A stretch of 28,459 nucleotides of DNA from an uncultured Bacillota bacterium (lineage in GTDB: Bacteria > Bacillota > Clostridia > Peptostreptococcales > Anaerovoracaceae). The stretch spans positions 1 to 28,459 of the forward strand of contig CAMNNG010000003.1 in assembly GCA_946545145.1 (NCBI GenBank). The letters are read 5' to 3'. The position numbers and the translations under genes are program-made. Each line of letters opens with the position of its first letter. Position 1 is the first letter of the stretch. This document shows positions 1-7,865 of this stretch, in pieces. Under the pieces are notes generated by a model. The model was not told where the DNA came from and searched no databases. It saw only the letters and a list, made by a program, of their open reading frames with translations.

Positions 1-1
1 A

Positions 2-232
2 GGAAGGCTCTGCGTAATAACCTTCCACTCGCTGGAAGACCGCATCGCGAAGGAGACCTTCAACAGAAGACTGAATCCGTGCACATGCCCGCCGGAATTT
101 CCGGTATGTGTATGCGGCAAAAAGCCGGACATCAAAAAGATAACTAAAAAGCCGCTGCGTCCGACAGACGAAGAACTCGAAAGAAATCCGAGGAGCCGGA
201 GCGCAAAGGTGAGAGTGATAGAGAAGAAATAA
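2..232 (+). CDS. rsmH: RsmH, 16S rRNA m4C1402 methyltransferase (3' end only)
   Basis: Only the last 76 codons are present; the reading frame is open from base 2 to TAA at 230-232. RsmH (MraW) N4-methylates C1402 in 16S rRNA using S-adenosylmethionine. The visible tail has the family's C-terminal signatures: ITFHSLEDRIAKETF, then a cysteine-rich stretch CTCPPEFPVCVCGKKP, then a conserved ending with LRPTDEELERNPRSRSAKVRV. The next gene, an FtsL-like protein 27 bases downstream, is the usual neighbour at the start of a dcw cluster. The catalytic SAM-binding part lies upstream of the window. The identification rests on both tail sequence and context and is close to certain. Confidence 0.95.
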   Translation, partial: GRLCVITFHSLEDRIAKETFNRRLNPCTCPPEFPVCVCGKKPDIKKITKKPLRPTDEELERNPRSRSAKVRVIEKK

Positions 233-259
233 GCGAAAGAAAAGCAGGCGAAAACGATC

Positions 260-700
260 ATGAGTCAGGCACAGACTTACAGACAACAGAATACATACAG
301 AACGCGTGAACGTGCCGGCTACAATGCCAGACCGAGAACGAACAGGCGCCGGGCCAGCGAGTCGGGACTTACGGCCAGAGACAGGCAGCACCTCCTGATG
401 ATGCTCGTCGTAGCAGGGCTGCTCGGCATAATCATAATCATAACGACAGCGTTCTCAGCGACCATCAACTATAAGAACAACCAATTGCAAAACGACATTA
501 CGGTGCTTGAGGGAGAAGTGGAGGCGCTTGAGATCGAGATCCAGAGCGCGAACAATATAGCTGCGATCGAGCAGAAAGCATCGAAGGATCTGGGCATGAA
601 ATATGCAGAAGGAAACAGCTATGTAGTACTCTCTTCAGAGGGAAACAGTAAAAATGACAACTTTGCCGCAAAGCTGAAGAATAACGCTTACGGCCAATAA
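260..700 (+). CDS. ftsL: FtsL-like septum-formation protein
   Basis: This is a 146-residue bitopic membrane protein. Residues 1-44 are a basic, Tyr/Arg-rich cytoplasmic tail and residues 45-67 form one hydrophobic membrane span. Residues 70-97 are a heptad-rich coiled coil, followed by the FtsL/DivIC-type motif AIEQKASKDLGMKYA and a short polar tail. FtsL pairs with DivIC and DivIB outside the membrane and activates the FtsW/class B PBP synthase at the septum. Its position between rsmH and a class B PBP supports this over other DivIC-like proteins. The ATG at 260 has no strong Shine-Dalgarno sequence; the upstream stretch is purine-rich (GAAAGAAAAGCAGGCG). An intrinsic terminator begins 30 bases after its stop, so it is probably the last gene of the upstream transcript. 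Confidence 0.88.
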   Translation: MSQAQTYRQQNTYRTRERAGYNARPRTNRRRASESGLTARDRQHLLMMLVVAGLLGIIIIITTAFSATINYKNNQLQNDITVLEGEVEALEIEIQSANNIAAIEQKASKDLGMKYAEGNSYVVLSSEGNSKNDNFAAKLKNNAYGQ

Positions 701-730
701 AACTGTTTGCAATAATTTCATATAGAGATT

Positions 731-783
731 GAGTCGGACAACTGAATTATGGACCAGTGTTGTTGTTCGACTCTTTCTTTTTT
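731..783 (+). terminator. Intrinsic terminator after ftsL
   Basis: The 12-base arm GAGTCGGACAAC (731-742) pairs with GTTGTTCGACTC (762-773), with one G-U pair and a 19-base loop. It is followed directly by the T-rich run TTTCTTTTTT (774-783). This is a textbook Rho-independent terminator. It separates rsmH-ftsL from the PBP gene inside the dcw cluster. Confidence 0.88.
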
Positions 784-1064
784 GGAAAAGCCCCGGCCGG
801 GCGGCTGGCGCGTAGTAAGCAGACAGGAGCGCCGCAGACCAGCGCGCATACCGGAGCTGGCCGAAGCGCGGATCAGAAAAAAATAGAAATTGAAAATATC
901 ATATAAAAAATGTGGTATACCCGCGGCCGGAAATGAGTATAATCTGTATGGTGGTTCGCCGCAGCTGAGGCGGATACGTACGGAATGAACAGGCAGGAAG
1001 AAGCGCGGCCGGTGAACACGGCCGGAACAAATACAGACAGGATCGATACGGACAGAAAAAGCAG
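784..1064 (+). other. GC-rich structured leader in front of the class B PBP gene
   Basis: I see no convincing protein gene in this 281-base stretch. It begins GC-rich, then has an A/T-rich patch at about 875-912 and becomes GC-rich again. The heptamer CGGCCGG occurs four times (794-800, 924-930, 1006-1012, 1019-1025). The last two form a 6-bp GC hairpin, CGGCCG (1006-1011) with CGGCCG (1019-1024), loop GTGAACA, about 40 bases before the PBP start. A 27-codon ORF (985-1068) also lies here. Taken together this looks like a 5' leader with promoter elements, but no known riboswitch class was recognised. Confidence 0.5.
913..943 (+). promoter_or_regulatory. Candidate promoter for the PBP-murG-divIB unit
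   Basis: A perfect -10 hexamer TATAAT lies at 938-943. Upstream is TGGTATACC (913-921), itself an extended -10-like element, and a -35-like TTGAAA at 890-895. Spacing is not canonical for either pair: TTGAAA to TATACC is 20 bases, and the TATAAT has no good -35 hexamer 17 bases upstream. A promoter is expected because a terminator lies at 731-783. The exact start is uncertain. Confidence 0.4.
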
Positions 1065-1068
1065 ATGA
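985..1068 (+). other. Possible 27-codon upstream ORF overlapping the PBP start
   Basis: ATG at 985 opens a 27-codon frame encoding a basic, hydrophilic peptide starting MNRQEEARPVNTAGT. Its TGA stop (1066-1068) overlaps the PBP ATG (1065) as ATGA. The PBP start lacks an obvious Shine-Dalgarno sequence, so translational coupling from this small ORF is conceivable. Its own ribosome-binding site is also weak, so it may be chance. Confidence 0.2.
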
Positions 1069-2870
1069 GCAGGAAGCGCAACAGGAAGGTAACAGCAGTA
1101 CAGAACAGAAAGAGACTCGTGATAGCGTTCACGATCTTTTGCGTTGTTATGGTCGGGCTCTGCTGCCGCATAGGATATCTGCAGGTCGTCAAGGGCGAGA
1201 CCCTCAAAAAGAAGGCCATCAGCCAGCAGATGAAGGACGAACTCGTCGAGGCCAAAAGAGGCGAGATAACGGACCGCAACGGCAACAAGCTGGCTGTCAG
1301 CACGATCAAATACTCCGTATGGGCGAGACCTGCCGTCATCGCTCAGGGCAGCAAGAACGATGCGGAAAAGAAAGAAAAACTCGCCGCTGCAGCAAGGACG
1401 CTGGCTCCCATCCTCGAAATGAGTGAGGCGGAGCTGACGGAGAAGCTTTCGCAGAACATCGCGCTTATCAAAATAGCAAAATACAAAGACAACGACACGG
1501 TCGAGAAGATCAGAGAAGCCGACATCGGAGGCGTTTCGGTGACGCAGGAGACGAAGAGGGCTTATCCTCTCGGCAATTTTGCTTCTCAGGTGCTGGGCTC
1601 GGTAACGGATGACAACAACGGTCTTTCGGGTCTCGAACTCTACTACAACAAAGAACTCAGAGGAAGCGCGGGCCGCTGGGTCCAGAGCAAGGACGCATCC
1701 GGCAAATCGCTCTTCTACGGAGAGGAAAAATACTACGACGCAGTAGACGGAAACTCGCTGGTGCTTACGCTCGATGAGGTAGTGCAGCACTACGCTGAGG
1801 ACCAGATCGCAAAGGCCAAGAGCGACACGGGCGCCGACAGGGTCAGGACGATCGTCATGTCGGTCGAGACGGGCGAGATCCTCGCGATGGCGTCGACGGG
1901 CGGCTTCGACCCGAACGATCCGAGGACTCCTGTAAGCAAGAGCGCGAAGGAGGCCATGGCAAAATTGCCGGAGGCTGAGCAGCTCGATTATCTGAACGCG
2001 ATGTGGAGGAATCCTCTCGTAAGCGACGTATACGAGCCGGGCTCGACATTCAAGCTGATCACGGCGGCGATGGCGCTCGAGGAAAATGAAACGAAACCCG
2101 GAGAACACTTCAACTGCACGGGATCGGTCAATGTTTCCGGAACGGTGATCAAGTGCTGGAGATCGGAAAACCCGCACGGTACGCAGACGCTTACCGAGGC
2201 CGTCGGTAACTCGTGCAACCCGGTCTTCGTCAAACTCGCGACGAGGGTCGGTATCAAAAAATTCTATGACTATCTTGAACTATTTGGTATAGACCAGCAG
2301 ACGGGCATAGATTATCCGGGCGAAGCTGATGCCATCTTCCAGGGTGAAAAGGAAGCGGGCCCGGTCGGTATAGCGACCATCGGATTCGGCCAGGGCATTG
2401 CGATCACACCGATACAGCTGATATCGGCAGTATGCTCACTCGGTAATGACGGCGTCCTCATGAAGCCGCACCTCGTCAAAGAGATCAAGGACCAGGACGG
2501 CAATACGGTGAAAAAAATCGAGCCTGAAGAGGTGAGACAGACAGTTTCCCGTGAGACAGCGCACACGATGTGTGATATCATGGAGTACGTTGTCGAAAAG
2601 GGCGGCGGACAGACCGCCAAGATCGACGGATATACTGTCGGCGGAAAGACCGGAACGGCCAACAGCGTCGACCCGAAAACAGGAAAATACGGAGACAAGA
2701 TCGTTGGATCGTTCATCGGACTCGCTCCGATGGAGGACCCGAAGGTAGCGTGTCTTGTCATCGTCGACAACCCGAAGGGCGAGTATCACGGAAACATGGT
2801 AGCCGCGCCGCCGGCTGCGAAGATACTCAAGAAGACCCTGAGATATATGAATGTAGAAAGATCCAAATAG
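1065..2870 (+). CDS. ftsI: Class B penicillin-binding protein (FtsI/SpoVD type), peptidoglycan transpeptidase
   Basis: This 601-residue protein has a basic N-terminus and one membrane anchor at about 17-40. A PBP dimerisation domain covers about 60-220 and a transpeptidase domain about 255-595. All three penicilloyl-serine motifs are present: S327-T-F-K330 (acyl-serine nucleophile and lysine), S383-C-N385 and K528-T-G530. It crosslinks septal peptidoglycan with FtsW. No C-terminal PASTA domain is visible, unlike B. subtilis SpoVD or PBP2B. Its position beside ftsL and murF favours a vegetative FtsI role, but a sporulation (SpoVD-like) role cannot be excluded. ATG 1065 is the first possible start: no ATG, GTG or TTG lies in frame between it and the upstream in-frame stop near 965. 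Its Shine-Dalgarno sequence is weak. Confidence 0.93.
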   Translation: MSRKRNRKVTAVQNRKRLVIAFTIFCVVMVGLCCRIGYLQVVKGETLKKKAISQQMKDELVEAKRGEITDRNGNKLAVSTIKYSVWARPAVIAQGSKNDAEKKEKLAAAARTLAPILEMSEAELTEKLSQNIALIKIAKYKDNDTVEKIREADIGGVSVTQETKRAYPLGNFASQVLGSVTDDNNGLSGLELYYNKELRGSAGRWVQSKDASGKSLFYGEEKYYDAVDGNSLVLTLDEVVQHYAEDQIAKAKSDTGADRVRTIVMSVETGEILAMASTGGFDPNDPRTPVSKSAKEAMAKLPEAEQLDYLNAMWRNPLVSDVYEPGSTFKLITAAMALEENETKPGEHFNCTGSVNVSGTVIKCWRSENPHGTQTLTEAVGNSCNPVFVKLATRVGIKKFYDYLELFGIDQQTGIDYPGEADAIFQGEKEAGPVGIATIGFGQGIAITPIQLISAVCSLGNDGVLMKPHLVKEIKDQDGNTVKKIEPEEVRQTVSRETAHTMCDIMEYVVEKGGGQTAKIDGYTVGGKTGTANSVDPKTGKYGDKIVGSFIGLAPMEDPKVACLVIVDNPKGEYHGNMVAAPPAAKILKKTLRYMNVERSK

Positions 2871-2910
2871 GATCCGGAAAAGGACGACTCAAGAAGGAAG
2901 TATACGGGAA

Positions 2911-4278
2911 ATGAAAAGCCTGAAGATAAAGGAAATAGCAAATGCGATCGGCGCTGACATAGTGTGCGGCATGCCGAACGATGTGGTCACGAGAGTAAGC
3001 CACGACTCGCGCGACGCGGGATCGGACGCCCTGTTCTTCTGCCTGATAGGAGAGAAGAATGATGCGCACAAGTTCATCCCGGACGTCGTAGAGGCGGGAT
3101 GCACTCACGTTGTGATCTCGGATATAGAAGCGCTCCGTCCTGTTACGGAAAAGGGCGTCACGGCTCTCTTCGTCAAGGACACGAAGAAGGCGCTGCAGGA
3201 CCTCGCGGCGTGGTATCTCAAAGAGATAGGCGTCACGGTCATCGGCGTTACAGGAAGCGTCGGCAAGACCACCACAAAGGATATGCTGACGGCCATCTGC
3301 TCGCAGAGGTACAGGACCAGCGCGACAAAAGGAAACTACAACAGCGATATCGGCCTTCCGCTGACGGCGCTCTCCCTCGAAGAGGGAACTGAGGTCGCCG
3401 TCCTGGAGATGGGAATGGACAGGCCGGGCCAGATCGATCTTCTCGCGAAGATCGCAAGGCCGAAGGTCGCCGTTATAACGACTATAGGAAGCGCCCACCT
3501 CGAGTTCTTCGGAAAGAGGGAGAACATCCTGAAGGCGAAGATGGAGATATCGAACTACCTGGGCGCGGCAGACAGCCTCGTGGTCAACACGGACTGCGAC
3601 CTTCTTAAGCCGGAAAACGTCAGGGGCGGCTACCAGCTCATAACGGCCGGAAGAGGCATGCAGAATGACTACCGCATATCGGATGTCAAGAACCTCGGAG
3701 AAGAAGGCTTCGAGTTCACGCTGACGAACATGTGGAGAAGCGAACGCTTCCGCGTGCCTGTTGCAGGAATCCACAATGCGGGAAACGCTGCGATCGCGAT
3801 AGCGGCTGCGGCACAGCTGAACGTGACGATGTCTGAGGCTGCAAAGGGCCTCGCGGGCATGGTGCTTACTGCGAACAGACTGTCCTACGTGACGAACGGA
3901 AAGATCAAGGTCCTCGACGACACTTACAACGCGAGCCCCGAATCGATGAGGGCCGCTATAGACCAGCTCGTCGCGACTGAAGGCGGAAAGAAGATCGCTG
4001 TTCTCGGCGACATGTACGAACTCGGCGAGGACACTGCCGACATACATCAGAGCATGGGCGAGTACGCCGTCGGAAAGGGCGTGGACCTCGTCGTCGGAGT
4101 CGGTGAGCTCGGACAGCTCGCAGCGGCAAGCGCGGGCACGAGCGGCATAATGGTGCCGACGAAGGAGAAGGCGGTCAAGGTCCTGAGGCAGACGGTGAAG
4201 GACGGAGACGTCATCCTGGTCAAGGCGTCACATGCCATGGACATGGGCAAGATCGTCCAGGCGCTGATAGGTGAATAA
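2911..4278 (+). CDS. murF: UDP-MurNAc-tripeptide--D-Ala-D-Ala ligase MurF
   Basis: MurF is the cytoplasmic ATP-dependent ligase that adds D-Ala-D-Ala to the UDP-MurNAc-tripeptide, completing the pentapeptide precursor. The 455-residue length fits the family. An N-terminal substrate-binding domain (about 1-105) contains the MurF-type HDSRD motif at 31-35. The central ATP-binding domain has the P-loop GVTGSVGKTTT at 112-122. The C-terminal ligase domain carries DDTYNASPESM at about 340-350, which is characteristic of MurF rather than MurC, MurD or MurE. A purine-rich ribosome site (AAGAAGGAAG, 2891-2900) precedes the ATG. It follows the PBP gene by 40 bases, so murE, which commonly sits here, is missing from this cluster. 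Confidence 0.96.
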   Translation: MKSLKIKEIANAIGADIVCGMPNDVVTRVSHDSRDAGSDALFFCLIGEKNDAHKFIPDVVEAGCTHVVISDIEALRPVTEKGVTALFVKDTKKALQDLAAWYLKEIGVTVIGVTGSVGKTTTKDMLTAICSQRYRTSATKGNYNSDIGLPLTALSLEEGTEVAVLEMGMDRPGQIDLLAKIARPKVAVITTIGSAHLEFFGKRENILKAKMEISNYLGAADSLVVNTDCDLLKPENVRGGYQLITAGRGMQNDYRISDVKNLGEEGFEFTLTNMWRSERFRVPVAGIHNAGNAAIAIAAAAQLNVTMSEAAKGLAGMVLTANRLSYVTNGKIKVLDDTYNASPESMRAAIDQLVATEGGKKIAVLGDMYELGEDTADIHQSMGEYAVGKGVDLVVGVGELGQLAAASAGTSGIMVPTKEKAVKVLRQTVKDGDVILVKASHAMDMGKIVQALIGE

Positions 4279-4365
4279 GGATCAGAGGCGAACAAGGCCA
4301 ATAAGCGAATAAGAAGATAAGACAACAGTCAAGATATTATATAGAGAAAAAGAAAAGGCAGAAAA

Positions 4366-5349
4366 GTGGATCATACAGTAATAATCACATTGGTAATATC
4401 GGCAGTGCTGACGTGCGGGATGACGGGCGTCCTGATACCCATACTGAAAAAGCAGCAGATGGGGCAGAACATCAGGGAGGAAGGTCCGGAGTCGCACAAG
4501 AGCAAGGCAGGAACACCGTCGATGGGCGGCATCGCCATCATCCTCGGAACGATCATCGCATCGCTTATCGGCGCGGCGGTAACGGGCTCCGGGCAGATGA
4601 AGGAGCTGTTCGTCATCATAGCGGCGTTCGCTGCTTTTGGCGCTCTCGGTTTCCTCGATGATTATCTGAAGGTGATCAAGAAAGAAAATGAAGGACTCAA
4701 GGTGAAACCGAAGTTTGCGGGGCAGCTTGTCATATCGCTTCTTCTTGCGATATACATGACGGCTGTTTCGGAGCATCAGACCAACGTCATGATACCCTTC
4801 TACGGACAGGACATAGACTTCGGCTTCCTTTATATACCGTTCATCGTATTCACTATGCTGGCCATGGTCAACGCCGTCAATCTGACGGACGGACTCGACG
4901 GACTGGCAGCAGGGACTACGGGGATAGTTTCGATAACGCTCGCTATCGTTGCAGTGGCGGCCGGCGCGGCATCATCAAGCGCCTTCCTCGCTGCGATGGC
5001 AGGAGCGTGCGCGGGCTTCCTCGTATTCAACAAGAACCCGGCGAAGGTCTTCATGGGAGACACGGGATCGCTGGCGCTCGGCGGAGGACTTACCGTCGCG
5101 GCCATAGTGATGAAGATGGAACTTTTGCTCCCGATAGCGGGAATCATATACGTGCTCGAAGCTCTTTCGGTATGTATGCAGGTAGGATATTTCAAAGCAA
5201 CAGGCGGCAAAAGGATATTCAGGATGACTCCGCTGCACCACCACTTCGAACTTGGCGGCATGCATGAGAGAAAAGTTGTCCTGATGTTCTGGTGCGTGAC
5301 TCTCGCAGCCTGCGCCGTCGCTCTTGGTTCTATGTGGAGGTTGTTTTAA
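4366..5349 (+). CDS. mraY: Phospho-MurNAc-pentapeptide transferase MraY
   Basis: MraY is the integral membrane enzyme that transfers phospho-MurNAc-pentapeptide to undecaprenyl phosphate, forming lipid I. The protein has 327 residues with about ten hydrophobic segments. Family signatures are KAGTPSMGG (48-56), the DD pair at 98-99 in GFLDDYLK, NAVNLTDGLDGL (169-180) with the Mg-binding Asp region, MGDTGS (230-235) and the MTPLHHHFE loop with HHH at 291-293. The start is GTG at 4366, following AAAAGGCAG. An 87-base, A-rich gap separates it from murF. The stop TAA (5347-5349) shares its last A with the murD ATG. Confidence 0.97.
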   Translation: MDHTVIITLVISAVLTCGMTGVLIPILKKQQMGQNIREEGPESHKSKAGTPSMGGIAIILGTIIASLIGAAVTGSGQMKELFVIIAAFAAFGALGFLDDYLKVIKKENEGLKVKPKFAGQLVISLLLAIYMTAVSEHQTNVMIPFYGQDIDFGFLYIPFIVFTMLAMVNAVNLTDGLDGLAAGTTGIVSITLAIVAVAAGAASSSAFLAAMAGACAGFLVFNKNPAKVFMGDTGSLALGGGLTVAAIVMKMELLLPIAGIIYVLEALSVCMQVGYFKATGGKRIFRMTPLHHHFELGGMHERKVVLMFWCVTLAACAVALGSMWRLF

Positions 5350-6704
5350 TGAAGGATAAAAAAGCGCTCGTAGTAGGTATGGGAAGATCCGGCATAGCTG
5401 CGGCTTACGCGCTCATCAATGCCGGCATCAAAGTAAGCGTCCAGGACTCGAAGCAGAAGGACGCGATAGACCCTGAAGCTCTCAAGATATTCGAAGCAAA
5501 GGGAATAGATATGTTCTTCGGCAGCGTGCCGGAGGATATGTCTTCGTTCGACAGCGTAGTCGTAAGCCCGGGCGTTCCGACTGATCTTGGCTTCATCAAG
5601 GAAGCGAAGGCAGGCGGAGCAGAGGTCATAGGTGAGCTCGAGCTCGCTTACAGACTGGGCAAAGGAAGCTACGCGGCCATAACGGGAACGAATGGCAAGA
5701 CAACGACGACAACTCTTATTGGAGAGATGTTCAAGGCTGCGGGCAGGACGACGCACGTGGTCGGAAACATCGGCGTCGCCGTAGTTTCGAAGGCTGCTCA
5801 GGCCGAGGATGAGGACTGGCTCGTAACGGAGGTCTCCAGCTTCCAGCTCGAGACGATAGACGAGTTCCATCCGAAGGTCTCGGCTCTTCTGAATCTGACG
5901 CCGGACCATCTCGACAGGCACAAGACATTTGAGAATTACATCGCGGCAAAGGCCCGCGTTTTCGAGAACCAGACGAAGGAAGACTATGCGGTCCTCAATT
6001 TTGACGATCCGCTCGTCATGAAGCTGGCTCCCGAGATAGAGGCGACGGTCGTTCCGTTCAGCAGGGTCGAAGAGCTGCCGTTCGGCGCTTTCGTAAAGAA
6101 CGGAGACATCGTCATCAGAGATCACGATGAAAAACTCATCACGTTCTGCGCGGCGGACGATCTTCTGATACCGGGAACTCACAACCTCGAGAATGCGCTC
6201 GCGGCAACTGCCGTCGCGTGGTTCGCCGGTGTTGACAAGGAAGCGATAACAAAGGCCCTCACTACGTTTGCGGGCGTTGAACACAGGATAGAAGACTGCG
6301 GCACAGTCGACGGAGTCAAGTACATCAACGACTCCAAGGGAACGAACCCCGACGCCGCGATCAAAGCCATAGAGGCGATAAAGGAGAACATCATCCTCAT
6401 CGCCGGCGGATACGACAAAGGATCGGACTTTACGGAATTCGTCGAAGCGTTCGATGGCAGGGTCAAGCATGTGATCCTCCTCGGAACTACGGCTGTGAAG
6501 ATCAAGGATGCCGCCGAGAAGGCGGGCTTCACGGCGACGACGATCGTCAAGGATATGGACGACTGCGTCAAGGAAGCGGCAAGACTCGCGAAGGAGGGAG
6601 ACAACGTTCTTCTTTCGCCGGCATGCGCCAGCTGGGATATGTACGGTTCGTACGAGGAACGCGGCCGTCACTTCAAGAAGTGCGTAGAGGAACTCAGGAA
6701 GTAG
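5349..6704 (+). CDS. murD: UDP-MurNAc-L-Ala--D-Glu ligase MurD
   Basis: MurD is the ATP-dependent cytoplasmic ligase that adds D-glutamate to UDP-MurNAc-L-alanine. From ATG 5349 it has 451 residues, normal for MurD. A Rossmann-like N-terminus (KKALVVGMGRSGIAAA) is followed by the P-loop GTNGKTTT (113-120), NLTPDHLDRH near 188, YINDSKGTNPDAA in the C-terminal third and the ending LLSPACASWDMYGSYEERG. An upstream in-frame ATG at 5292 would add 19 residues encoded inside mraY. I reject it because GGAGG at 5336-5340 sits correctly before ATG 5349 and the protein then starts right at the family's N-terminus. The TAATG overlap with mraY suggests coupled translation. Confidence 0.97.
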   Translation: MKDKKALVVGMGRSGIAAAYALINAGIKVSVQDSKQKDAIDPEALKIFEAKGIDMFFGSVPEDMSSFDSVVVSPGVPTDLGFIKEAKAGGAEVIGELELAYRLGKGSYAAITGTNGKTTTTTLIGEMFKAAGRTTHVVGNIGVAVVSKAAQAEDEDWLVTEVSSFQLETIDEFHPKVSALLNLTPDHLDRHKTFENYIAAKARVFENQTKEDYAVLNFDDPLVMKLAPEIEATVVPFSRVEELPFGAFVKNGDIVIRDHDEKLITFCAADDLLIPGTHNLENALAATAVAWFAGVDKEAITKALTTFAGVEHRIEDCGTVDGVKYINDSKGTNPDAAIKAIEAIKENIILIAGGYDKGSDFTEFVEAFDGRVKHVILLGTTAVKIKDAAEKAGFTATTIVKDMDDCVKEAARLAKEGDNVLLSPACASWDMYGSYEERGRHFKKCVEELRK

Positions 6705-6716
6705 TCGGAGAGCAGG

Positions 6717-7865
6717 ATGCAGACAGCTGGAAGAAAAAAACTTGCACCGGGCGATTTCGTCCTCATACTGCTGACGCTTGGACTGGTGATATTCGGTGTC
6801 ATCATGGTTTTCAGTGCCAGTTATTACTGGTCGATAGACAAGACAGGAAGCCCGTATCACTTCCTCATCAGGGATGTGTTCTGGGCAGTAAGCGGATTCT
6901 GTCTGATGATTTTTGCTACGATCTTTGACTACCACAGATACAAGAAATATGCACCGTGGCTTCTGGGCATCAGCATATTCCTGCTGGCGCTCGTACTGAC
7001 GCCTCTGGGGCGTGAGGTCAACGGAGCTACGAGATGGATAGGCGTCGGACCGATCACCCTGATGCCGGGCGAGATCGCGAAGCCGAGCGTTATACTGTTC
7101 ACCGCATGGTGGCTGTCGCTCGAGCCGGGCCGCATACTGTCGGTCACGAAGGGCATAATGCCGCTTCTGGGGCTCGCTCTGCTGGACGGCGGACTTATCA
7201 TGCTGCAGCCGAACATGTCTACGGCAATGACCGTCATCGCGATCATAGTCGCTATGATGTTCATTGCAGGACTCAGATACAAATACCTCGCGGCCGCTGC
7301 CGTGCTCGGCGGAGTCGGTATATTCGGACTGATATTCTCCGACCCTGACGGCTACAGACTCAAGAGGTTCACGAGCTTCATGGATCCGTTCGCCGACGCT
7401 CTCGGTGACGGATATCAGGTAGTCCAGTCGCTTCTTGCCCTCGGATCGGGCGGGATACTGGGCCTCGGTCTGGGAAAGAGCGTGCAGAAGAACCTGTACC
7501 TCCCTGAGCCGCAGAACGACTTTATTCTTGCTATTATCGGCGAGGAGCTGGGGTTTGTAGGAATGCTGCTCCTGATGCTCGCTTACATGCTGCTGATCTG
7601 GCGCGGGATCAAGGTAGCCATGGACGCTCCCGACAGGTTCGGGATGCTGCTCGCTTCCGGGATCACGGCCATGATAGCCATACAGGTAATGCTCAATGTC
7701 GCGGTCGTCACATCGTCGATGCCTGCGACGGGAGTCACGCTGCCGTTCATCAGTTACGGCGGCAATGCGCTCTGGATATTCATGTTCTCCATGGGAGTGC
7801 TCCTGAATATCTCGAGGCACAGAAGAAGAACTGACATTACGGAACAGGAGATGAGACCGAGATGA
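6717..7865 (+). CDS. ftsW: FtsW, SEDS-family septal peptidoglycan glycosyltransferase
   Basis: This 382-residue polytopic membrane protein belongs to the SEDS family, which polymerises lipid II glycan strands together with a class B PBP. Visible signatures are MVFSASYYWS in the first segment, a stretch GDGYQVVQSLLALGSGG followed by LGLGKSVQKNLYLPEPQNDF and IGEELGFVG in the large extracytoplasmic region, and GVTLPFISYGG near the C-terminus. Its location between murD and murG with the cognate PBP upstream points to FtsW rather than RodA or SpoVE; SpoVE remains possible in a spore former. The ATG lies 12 bases after murD with GGAG just upstream. The stop overlaps the murG start (ATGA). Confidence 0.95.
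   Translation: MQTAGRKKLAPGDFVLILLTLGLVIFGVIMVFSASYYWSIDKTGSPYHFLIRDVFWAVSGFCLMIFATIFDYHRYKKYAPWLLGISIFLLALVLTPLGREVNGATRWIGVGPITLMPGEIAKPSVILFTAWWLSLEPGRILSVTKGIMPLLGLALLDGGLIMLQPNMSTAMTVIAIIVAMMFIAGLRYKYLAAAAVLGGVGIFGLIFSDPDGYRLKRFTSFMDPFADALGDGYQVVQSLLALGSGGILGLGLGKSVQKNLYLPEPQNDFILAIIGEELGFVGMLLLMLAYMLLIWRGIKVAMDAPDRFGMLLASGITAMIAIQVMLNVAVVTSSMPATGVTLPFISYGGNALWIFMFSMGVLLNISRHRRRTDITEQEMRPR

Noticed and set aside
873..2177. 434-codon minus-strand frame opposite the PBP gene
   Set aside because: An antisense shadow of a conserved transpeptidase gene with all catalytic motifs on the plus strand.
5292..5348. Longer MurD starting at ATG 5292
   Set aside because: The extra 19 residues lie inside mraY and do not belong to the MurD N-terminus; GGAGG is correctly placed before ATG 5349.
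5346..7820. 824-codon open frame on the minus strand opposite murD and ftsW
   Set aside because: It is an antisense shadow. Reverse-strand stops in this register need plus-strand codons TTA, CTA or TCA, which are rare in these genes. The translation is Arg/His/Tyr-rich with no domain, while the plus strand encodes two clear enzymes.
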